Shown here: positions 23,173-37,219 of the stretch, one piece after another
How the letters are laid out: each line of letters opens with the position of its first letter
Numbering within the stretch: the first letter of the stretch is position 1
Source of the DNA: Auanema rhodensis
Taxonomy: Eukaryota > Nematoda > Chromadorea > Rhabditida > Rhabditidae
NCBI GenBank assembly: GCA_964057225.1
Contig: OZ059895.1
Location: 1,860,001 to 1,924,000 of the forward strand
Direction of reading: 5' to 3'
Length of the DNA stretch: 64,000 nt
The notes under the pieces: model-generated
What the model saw: the letters and a program-made list of their open reading frames with translations, nothing else
Databases searched by the model: none
Told to the model about the DNA's origin: nothing
Position numbers and translations under genes: made by a program

Positions 23173-25983
23173 AACATACACTAATGCATCATTTTTCAAA
23201 CGATCATAACTAATTTTTGTATTAAGCGTTTCTCAATGTAGTATAGTGCATTCGATGCGGATTTTTAAGCTGCGTCGATCTGTGTTATCAGATTTGCGCT
23301 AGCTTAAAAATGCACCGAGATATCAACTGATATAAGTTCACACTTATATCCTCGATTTTCACCCTGAAGAATTAATTTTTTCGTTGAATAACATCGTCCA
23401 TCGTCTTTGCCTTGAAAAATGGAATCTAAAAACATCTACTTTTTGCTAAATTATTTTGAAATTTTTCGAAAAAATTTTTGTCAAAATGTTTTTGGAAGCA
23501 ATGTTGAGTGTACATGGAAACTCAACATACACTAATGCATCATTTTTCAAACGATCATAACTAATTTTTGTATTAAGCGTTTCTCAATGTAGTATAGTGC
23601 ATTCGATGCGGATTTTTAAGCTGCGTCGATCTGTGTTATCAGATTTGCGCTAGCTTAACAATGCACCGAGATATCAACTGATATAAGATCACACTTATAT
23701 CCTCGATTTTCACCCTGAAGAATTAATTTTTTCGTTGAATAACATTGTCCATCGTCTTTGCCTTGAAAAATGGAATCTAAAAACATCTACTTTTTGCTAA
23801 ATTATTTTGAAATTTTTCGAAAAAATTTTTGTCAAAATGTTTTTGGAAGCAATGTTGAGTGTACATGGAAACTCAACATACACTAATGCATCATTTTTCA
23901 AACGATCATAACTAATTTTTGTATTAAGCTTTTCTCAATGTAGTATAGTGCATTCGATGCGGATTTTTAAGCTGCGTCGATCTGTGTTATCAGATTTGCG
24001 CTAGCTTAAAAATGCACCGAGATATCAACTGATATAAGTTCACACTTATATCCTCGATTTTCACCCTGAAGAATTAATTTTTTCGTTGAATAACATTGTC
24101 CATCGTCTTTGCCTTGAAAAAAGGAATCTAAAAACATCTACTTTTTGCTAAATTATTTTAGAAATTTTTCGAAAAAATTTTTGTCAAAATGTTTTTGGAA
24201 GCAATGTTGAGTGTACATGGAAACTCAACATACACTAATGCATCATTTTTCAAACGATCATAACTAATTTTTGTATTAAGCGTTTCTCAATGTAGTATAG
24301 TGCATTCGATGCGGATTTTTAAGCTGCGTCGATCTGTGTTATCAGATTTGCGCTAGCTTAAAAATGCACCGAGATATCAACTGATATAAGTTCACACTTA
24401 TATCCTCGATTTTCACCCTGAAGAATTAATTTTTTCGTTGAATAACATTGTCCATCGTCTTTGCCTTGAAAAAAGGAATCTAAAAACATCTACTTTTTGC
24501 TAAATTATTTTAGAAATTTTTCGAAAAAATTTTTGTCAAAATGTTTTTGGAAGCAATGTTGAGTGTACATGGAAACTCAACATACACTAATGCATCATTT
24601 TTCAAACGATCATAACTAATTTTTGTATTAAGCGTTTCTCAATGTAGTATAGTGCATTCGATGCGGATTTTTAAGCTGCGTCGATCTGTGTTATCAGATT
24701 TGCGCTAGCTTAAAAATGCACCGAGATATCAACTGATATAAGTTCACACTTATATCCTCGATTTTCACCCTGAAGAATTAATTTTTTCGTTGAATAACAT
24801 CGTCCATCGTCTTTGCCTTGAAAAATGGAATCTAAAAACATCTACTTTTTGCTAAATTATTTTGAAATTTTTCGAAAAAATTTTTGTCAAAATGTTTTTG
24901 GAAGCAATGTTGAGTGTACATGGAAACTCAACATACACTAATGCATCATTTTTCAAACGATCATAACTAATTTTTGTATTAAGCGTTTCTCAATGTAGTA
25001 TAGTGCATTCGATGCGGATTTTTAAGCTGCGTCGATCTGTGTTATCAGATTTGCGCTAGCTTAACAATGCACCGAGATATCAACTGATATAAGATCACAC
25101 TTATATCCTCGATTTTCACCCTGAAGAATTAATTTTTTCGTTGAATAACATTGTCCATCGTCTTTGCCTTGAAAAATGGAATCTAAAAACATCTACTTTT
25201 TGCTAAATTATTTTGAAATTTTTCGAAAAAATTTTTGTCAAAATGTTTTTGGAAGCAATGTTGAGTGTACATGGAAACTCAACATACACTAATGCATCAT
25301 TTTTCAAACGATCATAACTAATTTTTGTATTAAGCTTTTCTCAATGTAGTATAGTGCATTCGATGCGGATTTTTAAGCTGCGTCGATCTGTGTTATCAGA
25401 TTTGCGCTAGCTTAAAAATGCACCGAGATATCAACTGATATAAGTTCACACTTATATCCTCGATTTTCACCCTGAAGAATTAATTTTTTCGTTGAATAAC
25501 ATTGTCCATCGTCTTTGCCTTGAAAAAAGGAATCTAAAAACATCTACTTTTTGCTAAATTATTTTAGAAATTTTTCGAAAAAATTTTTGTCAAAATGTTT
25601 TTGGAAGCAATGTTGAGTGTACATGGAAACTCAACATACACTAATGCATCATTTTTCAAACGATCATAACTAATTTTTGTATTAAGCGTTTCTCAATGTA
25701 GTATAGTGCATTCGATGCGGATTTTTAAGCTGCGTCGATCTGTGTTATCAGATTTGCGCTAGCTTAAAAATGCACCGAGATATCAACTGATATAAGTTCA
25801 CACTTATATCCTCGATTTTCACCCTGAAGAATTAATTTTTTCGTTGAATAACATCGTCCATCGTCTTTGCCTTGAAAAATGGAATCTAAAAACATCTACT
25901 TTTTGCTAAATTATTTTGAAATTTTTCGAAAAAATTTTTGTCAAAATGTTTTTGGAAGCAATGTTGAGTGTACATGGAAACTC
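23173..25983 (+). repeat. 3-mer/4-mer higher-order repeat between blocks A and B
   Basis: Monomers appear in the order G-type with C223 (23173, 24579, 25633), C136/A165 (23524, 24930, 25984), T-type or G-type with A248 and the inserted A (23875 and 24227, then 25281). The spacing is 1406 (four monomers plus two inserted bases), then 1054 (three monomers plus one). The extra monomer in the first unit is a second copy with the inserted A. The last C136/A165 copy begins block B. Confidence 0.85.
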
Positions 25984-28900
25984 AACATACACTAATGCAT
26001 CATTTTTCAAACGATCATAACTAATTTTTGTATTAAGCGTTTCTCAATGTAGTATAGTGCATTCGATGCGGATTTTTAAGCTGCGTCGATCTGTGTTATC
26101 AGATTTGCGCTAGCTTAACAATGCACCGAGATATCAACTGATATAAGATCACACTTATATCCTCGATTTTCACCCTGAAGAATTAATTTTTTCGTTGAAT
26201 AACATTGTCCATCGTCTTTGCCTTGAAAAATGGAATCTAAAAACATCTACTTTTTGCTAAATTATTTTGAAATTTTTCGAAAAAATTTTTGTCAAAATGT
26301 TTTTGGAAGCAATGTTGAGTGTACATGGAAACTCAACATACACTAATGCATCATTTTTCAAACGATCATAACTAATTTTTGTATTAAGCTTTTCTCAATG
26401 TAGTATAGTGCATTCGATGCGGATTTTTAAGCTGCGTCGATCTGTGTTATCAGATTTGCGCTAGCTTAAAAATGCACCGAGATATCAACTGATATAAGTT
26501 CACACTTATATCCTCGATTTTCACCCTGAAGAATTAATTTTTTTGTTGAATAACATCGTCCATCGTCTTTGCCTTGAAAAATGGAATCTAAAAACATCTA
26601 CTTTTTGCTAAATTATTTTGAAATTTTTCGAAAAAATTTTTGTCAAAATGTTTTTGGAAGCAATGTTGAGTGTACATGGAAACTCAACATACACTAATGC
26701 ATCATTTTTCAAACGATCATAACTAATTTTTGTATTAAGCGTTTTTCAATGTAGTATAGTGCATTCGATGCGGATTTTTAAGCTGCGTCGATCTGTGTTA
26801 TCAGATTTGCGCTAGCTTAAAAATGCACCGAGATATCAACTGATATAAGTTCACACTTATATCCTCGATTTTCACCCTGAAGAATTAATTTTTTCGTTGA
26901 ATAACATTGTCCATCGTCTTTGCCTTGAAAAAAGGAATCTAAAAACATCTACTTTTTGCTAAATTATTTTAAAATTTTTCGAAAAAATTTTTGTCAAAAT
27001 GTTTTTGGAAGCAATGTTGAGTGTACATGGAAACTCAACATACACTAATGCATCATTTTTCAAACGATCATAACTAATTTTTGTATTAAGCGTTTTTCAA
27101 TGTAGTATAGTGCATTCGATGCGGATTTTTAAGCTGCGTCGATCTGTGTTATCAGATTTGCGCTAGCTTAACAATGCACCGAGATATCAACTGATATAAG
27201 TTCACACTTATATCCTCGATTTTCACCCTGAAGAATTAATTTTTTCGTTGAATAACATTGTCCATCGTCTTTGCCTTGAAAAATTGAATCTAAAAACATC
27301 TACTTTTTGCTAAATTATTTTGAAATTTTTCGAAAAAATTTTTGTCAAAATGTTTTTGGAAGCAATGTTGAGTGTACATGGAAACTCAACATACACTAAT
27401 GCATCATTTTTCAAACGATTATAACTAATTTTTGTATTAAGCTTTTCTCAATGTAGTATAGTGCATTCGATGCGGATTTTTAAGCTGCGTCGATCTGTGT
27501 TATCAGATTTGCGCTAGCTTAAAAATGCACCGAGATATCAACTGATATAAGTTCACACTTATATCCTCGATTTTCACCCTGAAGAATTAATTTTTTCGTT
27601 GAATAACATTGTCCATCGTCTTTGCCTTGAAAAATGGAATCTAAAAACATCTACTTTTTGCTAAATTATTTTGAAATTTTTCGAAAAAATTTTTGTCAAA
27701 ATGTTTTTGGAAGCAATGTTGAGTGTACGTGGAAACTCAACATACACTAATGCATCATTTTTCAAACGATCATAACTAATTTTTGTATTAAGCTTTTCTC
27801 ATTGTAGTATAGTGCATTCGATGCGGATTTTTAAGCTGCGTCGATCTGTGTTATCAGATTTGCGCTAGCTTAAAAATGCACCGAGATATCAACTGATATA
27901 AGTTCACACTTATATCCTCGATTTTCACCCTGAAGAATTAATTTTTTCGTTGAATAACATTGTCCATCGTCTTTGCCTTGAAAAAAGGAATCTAAAAACA
28001 TCTACTTTTTGCTAAATTATTTTGAAATTTTTCGAAAAAATTTTTGTCAAAATGTTTTTGGAAGCAATGTTGAGTGTACATGGAAACTCAACATACACTA
28101 ATGCATCATTTTTCAAACGATCATAACTAATTTTTGTATTAAGCGTTTTTCAATGTAGTATAGTGCATTCGATGCGGATTTTTAAGCTGCATCGATCTGT
28201 GTTATCAGATTTGCGCTAGCTTAACAATGCACCGAGATATCAACTGATATAAGTTCACACTTATATCCTCGATTTTCACCCTGAAGAATTAATTTTTTCG
28301 TTGAATAACATTGTCCATCGTCTTTGCCTTGAAAAATGGAATCTAAAAACATCTACTTTTTGCTAAATTATTTTGAAATTTTTCGAAAACATTTTTGTCA
28401 AAATGTTTTTGGAAGCAATGTTGAGTGTACATGGAAACTCAACATACACTAATGCATCATTTTTCAAACGATTATAACTAATTTTTGTATTAAGCTTTTC
28501 TCAATGTAGTATAGTGCATTCGATGCGGATTTTTAAGCTGCGTCGATCTGTGTTATCAGATTTGCGCTAGCTTAAAAATGCACCGAGATATCAACTGATA
28601 TAAGTTCACACTTATATCCTCGATTTTCACCCTGAAGAATTAATTTTTTCGTTGAATAACATTGTCCATCGTCTTTGCCTTGAAAAATGGAATCTAAAAA
28701 CATCTACTTTTTGCTAAATTATTTTGAAATTTTTCGAAAAAATTTTTGTCAAAATGTTTTTGGAAGCAATGTTGAGTGTACGTGGAAACTCAACATACAC
28801 TAATGCATCATTTTTCAAACGATCATAACTAATTTTTGTATTAAGCTTTTCTCATTGTAGTATAGTGCATTCGATGCGGATTTTTAAGCTGCGTCGATCT

Positions 28901-31900
28901 GTGTTATCAGATTTGCGCTAGCTTAAAAATGCACCGAGATATCAACTGATATAAGTTCACACTTATATCCTCGATTTTCACCCTGAAGAATTAATTTTTT
29001 CGTTGAATAACATCGTCCATCGTCTTTGCCTTGAAAAATGGAATCTAAAAACATCTACTTTTTGCTAAATTATTTTGAAATTTTTCGAAAAAATTTTTGT
29101 CAAAATGTTTTTGGAAGCAATGTTGAGTGTACATGGAAACTCAACATACACTAATGCATCATTTTTCAAACGATCATAACTAATTTTTGTATTAAGCTTT
29201 TCTCAATGTAGTATAGTGCATTCGATGCGGATTTTTAAGCTGCGTCGATCTGTGTTATCAGATTTGCGCTAGCTTAAAAATGCACCGAGATATCAACTGA
29301 TATAAGTTTACACTTATATCCTCGATTTTCACCCTGAAGAATTAATTTTTTCGTTGAATAACATCGTCCATCGTCTTTGCCTTGAAAAATGGAATCTAAA
29401 AACATCTACTTTTTGCTAAATTATTTTGAAATTTTTCGAAAAAATTTTTGTCAAAATGTTTTTGGAAGCAATGTTGAGTGTACGTGGAAACTCAACATAC
29501 ACTAATGCATCATTTTTCAAACGATCATAACTAATTTTTGTATTAAGCTTTTCTCAATGTAGTATAGTGCATTCGATGCGGATTTTTAAGCTGCGTCGAT
29601 CTGTGTTATCAGATTTGCGCTAGCTTAAAAATGCACCGAGATATCAACTGATATAAGTTCACACTTATATCCTCGATTTTCACCCTGAAGAATTAATTTT
29701 TTCGTTGAATAACATTGTCCATCGTCTTTGCCTTGAAAAAAGGAATCTAAAAACATCTACTTTTTGCTAAATTATTTTGAAATTTTTCGAAAAAATTTTT
29801 GTCAAAATGTTTTTGGAAGCAATGTTGAGTGTACATGGAAACTCAACATACACTAATGCATCATTTTTCAAACGATCATAACTAATTTTTGTATTAAGCG
29901 TTTCTCAATGTAGTATAGTGCATTCGATGCGGATTTTTAAGCTGCGTCGATCTGTGTTATCAGATTTGCGCTAGCTTGAAAATGCACCGAGATATCAACT
30001 GATATAAGTTCACACTTATATCCTCGATTTTCACCCTGAAGAATTAATTTTTTCGTTGAATAACATTGTCCATCGTTTTTGCCTTGAAAAAAGGAATCTA
30101 AAAACATCTACTTTTTGCTAAATTATTTTGAAATTTTTCGAAAAAATTTTTGTCAAAATGTTTTTGGAAGCAATGTTGAGTGTACATGGAAACTCAACAT
30201 ACACTAATGAATCATTTTTCAAACGATCATAACTAATTTTTGTATTAAGCGTTTTTCAATGTAGTATAGTGCATTCGATGCGGATTTTTAAGCTGCGTCG
30301 ATCTGTGTTATCAGATTTGCGCTAGCTTAAAAATGCACCGAGATATCAACTGATATAAGTTCACACTTATATCCTCGATTTTCACCCTGAAGAATTAATT
30401 TTTTCGTTGAATAACATTGTCCATCGTCTTTGCCTTGAAAAATGGAATCTAAAAACATCTAATTTTTGCTAAATTATTTTGAAATTTTTCGAAAAAATTT
30501 TTGTCAAAATGTTTTTGGAAGCAATGTTGAGTGTACATGGAAACTCAACATACACTAATGCATCATTTTTCAAACGATCATAACTAATTTTTGTATCAAG
30601 CGTTTCTCAATGTAGTATAGTGCATTCGATGCGGATTTTTAAGCTGCGGCGATCTGTGTTATCAGATTTGCGCTAACTTAAAAATGCACCGAGATATCAA
30701 CTGATATAAGTTCACACTTATATCCTCGATTTTCACCCTGAAGAATTAATTTTTTCGTTGAATAACATTGTCCATCGTCTTTGCCTTGAAAAATAGAATC
30801 TAAAAACATCTACTTTTTGCTAAATTATTTTGAAATTTTTCGAAAAAATTTTTGTCAAAATGTTTTTGGAAGCAATGTTGAGTGTACATGGAAACTCAAC
30901 ATACACTAATGCATCATTTTTCAAACGATCATAACTAATTTTTGTATCAAACGTTTCTCAATGTAGTATAGTGCATTCGATGCGGATTTTTAAGCTGCGT
31001 CGATCTGTGTTATCAGATTTGCGCTAGCTTAAAAATGCACCGAGATATCAACTGATATAAGTTCACACTTATATCCTCGATTTTCACCCTGAAGAATTAA
31101 TTTTTTCGTTGAATAACATCGTCCATCGTCTTTGCCTTGAAAAATGGAATCTAAAAACATCTACTTTTTGCTAAATTATTTTGAAATTTTTCGAAAAAAT
31201 TTTTGTCAAAATGTTTTTGGAAGCAATGTTGAGTGTACATGGAAACTCAACATACACTAATGCATCATTTTTCAAACGATCATAACTAATTTTTGTATCA
31301 AACGTTTCTCAATGTAGTATAGTGCATTCGATGCGGATTTTTAAGCTGCGTCGATCTGTGTTATCAGATTTGCGCTAGCTTAAAAATGCACCGAGATATC
31401 AACTGATATAAGTTCACACTTATATCCTCGATTTTCACCCTGAAGAATTAATTTTTTCGTTGAATAACATCGTCCATCGTCTTTGCCTTGAAAAATGGAA
31501 TCTAAAAACATCTACTTTTTGCTAAATTATTTTAAAATTTTTCGAAAAAATTTTTGTCAAAATGTTTTTGGAAGCAATGTTGAGTGTACATGGAAACTCA
31601 ACATACACTAATGCATCATTTTTCAAACGATCATAACTAATTTTTGTATTAAGCGTTTCTCAATGTAGTATAGTGCATTCGATGCGGATTTTTAAGCTGC
31701 GTCGATCTGTGTTATCAGATTTGCGCTAGCTTAAAAATGCACCGAGATATCAACTGATATAAGTTCACACTTATATCCTCGATTTTCACCCTGAAGAATT
31801 AATTTTTTCGTTGAATAACATTGTCCATCGTTTTTGCCTTGTAAAAAGGAATCTAAAAACATCTACTTTTTGCTAAATTATTTTGAAATTTTTAGAAAAA

Positions 31901-34574
31901 ATTTTTGTCAAAATGTTTTTGGAAGCAATGTTGAGTGTACATGGAAACTCAACATACACTAATGAATCATTTTTCAAACGATCATAACTAATTTTTGTAT
32001 TAAGCGTTTTTCAATGTAGTATAGTGCATTCGATGCGGATTTTTAAGCTGCGTCGATCTGTGTTATCAGATTTGCGCTAGCTTAAAAATGCACCGAGATA
32101 TCAACTGATATAAGTTCACACTTATATCCTCGATTTTCACCCTGAAGAATTAATTTTTTCGTTGAATAACATTGTCCATCGTCTTTGCCTTGAAAAATGG
32201 AATCTAAAAACATCTACTTTTTGCTAAATTATTTTGAAATTTTTCGAAAAAATTTTTGTCAAAATGTTTTTGGAAGCAATGTTGAGTGTACATGGAAACT
32301 CAACATACACTAATGCATCATTTTTCAAACGATCATAACTAATTTTTGTATTAAGCTTTTCTCAATGTAGTATAGTGCATTCGATGCGGATTTTTAAGCT
32401 GCGTCGATCTGTGTTATCAGATTTGCGCTAGCTTAAAAATGCACCGAGATATCAACTGATATAAGTTTACACTTATATCCTCGATTTTCACCCTGAAGAA
32501 TTAATTTTTTCGTTGAATAACATCGTCCATCGTCTTTGCCTTGAAAAATGGAATCTAAAAACATCTACTTTTTGCTAAATTATTTTGAAATTTTTCGAAA
32601 AAATTTTTGTCAAAATGTTTTTGGAAGCAATGTTGAGTGTACGTGGAAACTCAACATACACTAATGCATCATTTTTCAAACGATCATAACTAATTTTTGT
32701 ATTAAGCTTTTCTCAATGTAGTATAGTGCATTCGATGCGGATTTTTTAACCTGCGTCGATCTGTGTTATCAGATTTGCGCTAGCTTAAAAATGCACCGAG
32801 ATATCAACTGATATAAGTTCACACTTATATCCTCGATTTTCACCCTGAAGAATTAATTTTTTCGTTGAATAACATTGTCCATCGTCTTTGCCTTGAAAAA
32901 AGGAATCTAAAAACATCTACTTTTTGCTAAATTATTTTAGAAATTTTTCGAAAAAATTTTTGTCAAAATGTTTTTGGAAGCAATGTTGAGTGTACATGGA
33001 AACTCAACATACACTAATGCATCATTTTTCAAACGATCATAACTAATTTTTGTATTAAGCGTTTCTCAATGTAGTATAGTGCATTCGATGCGGATTTTTA
33101 AGCTGCGTCGATCTGTGTTATCAGATTTGCGCTAGCTTAAAAATGCACCGAGATATCAACTGATATAAGTTCACACTTATATCCTCGATTTTCACCCTGA
33201 AGAATTAATTTTTTCGTTGAATAACATCGTTCATCGTCTTTGCCTTGAAAAATGGAATCTAAAAACATCTACTTTTTGCTAAATTATTTTGAAATTTTTC
33301 GAAAAAATTTTTGTCAAAATGTTTTTGGAAGCAATGTTGAGTGTACATGGAAACTCAACATACACTAATGCATCATTTTTCAAACGATCATAACTAATTT
33401 TTGTATTAAGCGTTTCTCAATGTAGTATAGTGCATTCGATGCGGATTTTTAAGCTGCGTCGATCTGTGTTATCAGATTTGCGCTAGCTTAAAAATGCACC
33501 GAGATATCAACTGATATAAGTTCACACTTATATCCTCGATTTTCACCCTGAAGAATTAATTTTTTCGTTGAATAACATTGTCCATCGTCTTTGCCTTGAA
33601 AAATGGAATCTAAAAACATCTACTTTTTGCTAAATTATTTTGAAATTTTTCGAAAAAATTTTTGTCAAAATGTTTTTGGAAGCAATGTTGAGTGTACGTG
33701 GAAACTCAACATACACTAATGCATCATTTTTCAAACGATCATAACTAATTTTTGTATTAAGCTTTTCTCAATGTAGTATAGTGCATTCGATGCGGATTTT
33801 TAAGCTGCGTCGATCTGTGTTATCAGATTTGCGCTAGCTTAAAAATGCACCGAGATATCAACTGATATAAGTTCACACTTATATCCTCGATTTTCACCCT
33901 GAAGAATTAATTTTTTCGTTGAATAACATTGTCCATCGTCTTTGCCTTGAAAAAAGGAATCTAAAAACATCTACTTTTTGCTAAATTATTTTGAAATTTT
34001 TCGAAAAAATTTTTGTCAAAATGTTTTTGGAAGCAATGTTGAGTGTACATGGAAACTCAACATACACTAATGCATCATTTTTCAAACGATCATAACTAAT
34101 TTTTGTATTAAGCGTTTCTCAATGTAGTATAGTGCATTCGATGCGGATTTTTAAGCTGCGTCGATCTGTGTTATCAGATTTGCGCTAGCTTAAAAATGCA
34201 CCGAGATATCAACTGATATAAGTTCACACTTATATCCTCGATTTTCACCCTGAAGAATTAATTTTTTCGTTGAATAACATTGTCCATCGTCTTTGCCTTG
34301 AAAAATGGAATCTAAAAACATCTACTTTTTGCTGAATTATTTTGAAATTTTTCGAAAAAATTTTTGTCAAAATGTTTTTGGAAGCAATGTTGAGTGTACA
34401 TGGAAACTCAACATACACTAATGCATCATTTTTCAAACGATCATAACTAATTTTTGTATTAAGCTTTTCTCAATGTAGTATAGTGCATTCGATGCGGATT
34501 TTTAAGCTGCGTCGATCTGTGTTATCAGATTTGCGCTAGCTTAAAAATGCACCGAGATATCAACTGATATAAGT
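25984..34574 (+). repeat. Large segmental duplication, block B (about 8.6 kb)
   Basis: Near-identical counterpart of block A, one monomer shorter. Private changes seen only in B include TTTTAAAATT near 26971, GCATCGATC near 28191 and CGAAAACATT near 28390. The homology ends just before position 167 of the monomer starting at 34410, where B continues with a T167 copy and A does not. Confidence 0.9.
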
Positions 34575-36166
34575 TTACACTTATATCCTCGATTTTCACC
34601 CTGAAGAATTAATTTTTTCGTTGAATAACATCGTCCATCGTCTTTGCCTTGAAAAATGGAATCTAAAAACATCTACTTTTTGCTAAATTATTTTGAAATT
34701 TTTCGAAAAAATTTTTGTCAAAATGTTTTTGGAAGCAATGTTGAGTGTACGTGGAAACTCAACATACACTAATGCATCATTTTTCAAACGATCATAACTA
34801 ATTTTTGTATTAAGCTTTTCTCAATGTAGTATAGTGCATTCGATGCGGATTTTTTAACCTGCGTCGATCTGTGTTATCAGATTTGCGCTAGCTTAAAAAT
34901 GCACCGAGATATCAACTGATATAAGTTCACACTTATATCCTCGATTTTCACCCTGAAGAATTAATTTTTTCGTTGAATAACATTGTCCATCGTCTTTGCC
35001 TTGAAAAAAGGAATCTAAAAACATCTACTTTTTGCTAAATTATTTTAGAAATTTTTCGAAAAAATTTTTGTCAAAATGTTTTTGGAAGCAATGTTGAGTG
35101 TACATGGAAACTCAACATACACTAATGCATCATTTTTCAAACGATCATAACTAATTTTTGTATTAAGCGTTTCTCAATGTAGTATAGTGCATTCGATGCG
35201 GATTTTTAAGCTGCGTCGATCTGTGTTATCAGATTTGCGCTAGCTTAAAAATGCACCGAGATATCAACTGATATAAGTTCACACTTATATCCTCGATTTT
35301 CACCCTGAAGAATTAATTTTTTCGTTGAATAACATCGTCCATCGTCTTTGCCTTGAAAAATGGAATCTAAAAACATCTACTTTTTGCTAAATTATTTTGA
35401 AATTTTTCGAAAAAATTTTTGTCAAAATGTTTTTGGAAGCAATGTTGAGTGTACATGGAAACTCAACATACACTAATGCATCATTTTTCAAACGATCATA
35501 ACTAATTTTTGTATTAAGCGTTTCTCAATGTAGTATAGTGCATTCGATGCGGATTTTTAAGCTGCGTCGATCTGTGTTATCAGATTTGCGCTAGCTTAAA
35601 AATGCACCGAGATATCAACTGATATAAGTTCACACTTATATCCTCGATTTTCACCCTGAAGAATTAATTTTTTCGTTGAATAACATTGTCCATCGTCTTT
35701 GCCTTGAAAAATGGAATCTAAAAACATCTACTTTTTGCTAAATTATTTTGAAATTTTTCGAAAAAATTTTTGTCAAAATGTTTTTGGAAGCAATGTTGAG
35801 TGTACGTGGAAACTCAACATACACTAATGCATCATTTTTCAAACGATCATAACTAATTTTTGTATTAAGCTTTTCTCAATGTAGTATAGTGCATTCGATG
35901 CGGATTTTTAAGCTGCGTCGATCTGTGTTATCAGATTTGCGCTAGCTTAAAAATGCACCGAGATATCAACTGATATAAGTTCACACTTATATCCTCGATT
36001 TTCACCCTGAAGAATTAATTTTTTCGTTGAATAACATTGTCCATCGTCTTTGCCTTGAAAAAAGGAATCTAAAAACATCTACTTTTTGCTAAATTATTTT
36101 GAAATTTTTCGAAAAAATTTTTGTCAAAATGTTTTTGGAAGCAATGTTGAGTGTACATGGAAACTC
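32302..36166 (+). repeat. 6-mer higher-order repeat (period 2108) crossing the right edge of block B
   Basis: The order T167/G342 haplotype, +T/C with inserted A, G-type C223, G-type T223 with G342, T-type with A248, G-type occurs at 32302-34409 and begins again at 34410. The +T/C marker recurs at 32742 and 34850, which is 2108 apart (six monomers plus two inserted bases). In the second unit the GTTCATC variant has reverted to GTCCATC and the sixth monomer is replaced by an A248 copy, so the units are not identical. Confidence 0.8.
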
Positions 36167-37219
36167 AACATACACTAATGCATCATTTTTCAAACGATCA
36201 TAACTAATTTTTGTATTAAGCGTTTCTCAATGTAGTATAGTGCATTCGATGCGGATTTTTAAGCTGCGTCGATCTGTGTTATCAGATTTGCGCTAGCTTA
36301 AAAATGCACCGAGATATCAACTGATATAAGTTCACACTTATATCCTCGATTTTCACCCTGAAGAATTAATTTTTTCGTTGAATAACATTGTCCATCGTCT
36401 TTGCCTTGAAAAAAGGAATCTAAAAACATCTACTTTTTGCTAAATTATTTTGAAATTTTTCGAAAAAATTTTTGTCAAAATGTTTTTGGAAGCAATGTTG
36501 AGTGTACATGGAAACTCAACATACACTAATGCATCATTTTTCAAACGATCATAACTAATTTTTGTATTAAGCGTTTCTCAATGTAGTATAGTGCATTCGA
36601 TGCGGATTTTTAAGCTGCGTCGATCTGTGTTATCAGATTTGCGCTAGCTTAAAAATGCACCGAGATATCAACTGATATAAGTTCACACTTATATCCTCGA
36701 TTTTCACCCTGAAGAATTAATTTTTTCGTTGAATAACATTGTCCATCGTCTTTGCCTTGAAAAAAGGAATCTAAAAACATCTACTTTTTGCTAAATTATT
36801 TTGAAATTTTTCGAAAAAATTTTTGTCAAAATGTTTTTGGAAGCAATGTTGAGTGTACATGGAAACTCAACATACACTAATGCATCATTTTTCAAACGAT
36901 CATAACTAATTTTTGTATTAAGCGTTTCTCAATGTAGTATAGTGCATTCGATGCGGATTTTTAAGCTGCGTCGATCTGTGTTATCAGATTTGCGCTAGCT
37001 TAAAAATGCACCGAGATATCAACTGATATAAGTTCACACTTATATCCTCGATTTTCACCCTGAAGAATTAATTTTTTCGTTGAATAACATTGTCCATCGT
37101 CTTTGCCTTGAAAAAAGGAATCTAAAAACATCTACTTTTTGCTAAATTATTTTGAAATTTTTCGAAAAAATTTTTGTCAAAATGTTTTTGGAAGCAATGT
37201 TGAGTGTACATGGAAACTC
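36167..37219 (+). repeat. Three tandem, apparently identical G-type A248 monomers
   Basis: Monomers at 36167, 36518 and 36869 all carry C33, G56, A136, T223 and A248, and I see no difference between them. A run of identical single monomers indicates very recent one-monomer slippage or unequal exchange, unlike the multi-monomer units elsewhere. Confidence 0.75.

Noticed and set aside
34245-34436. Identical 63-codon ORF on the minus strand
   Set aside because: Copy of the same satellite frame, carried by the large duplication.
13692-34574. Assembly artefact as the explanation of the 12-kb duplication
   Set aside because: Not fully excluded, but both blocks carry private substitutions and differ by one monomer, and their flanks differ, which argues for two real loci. 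Spanning reads would decide.
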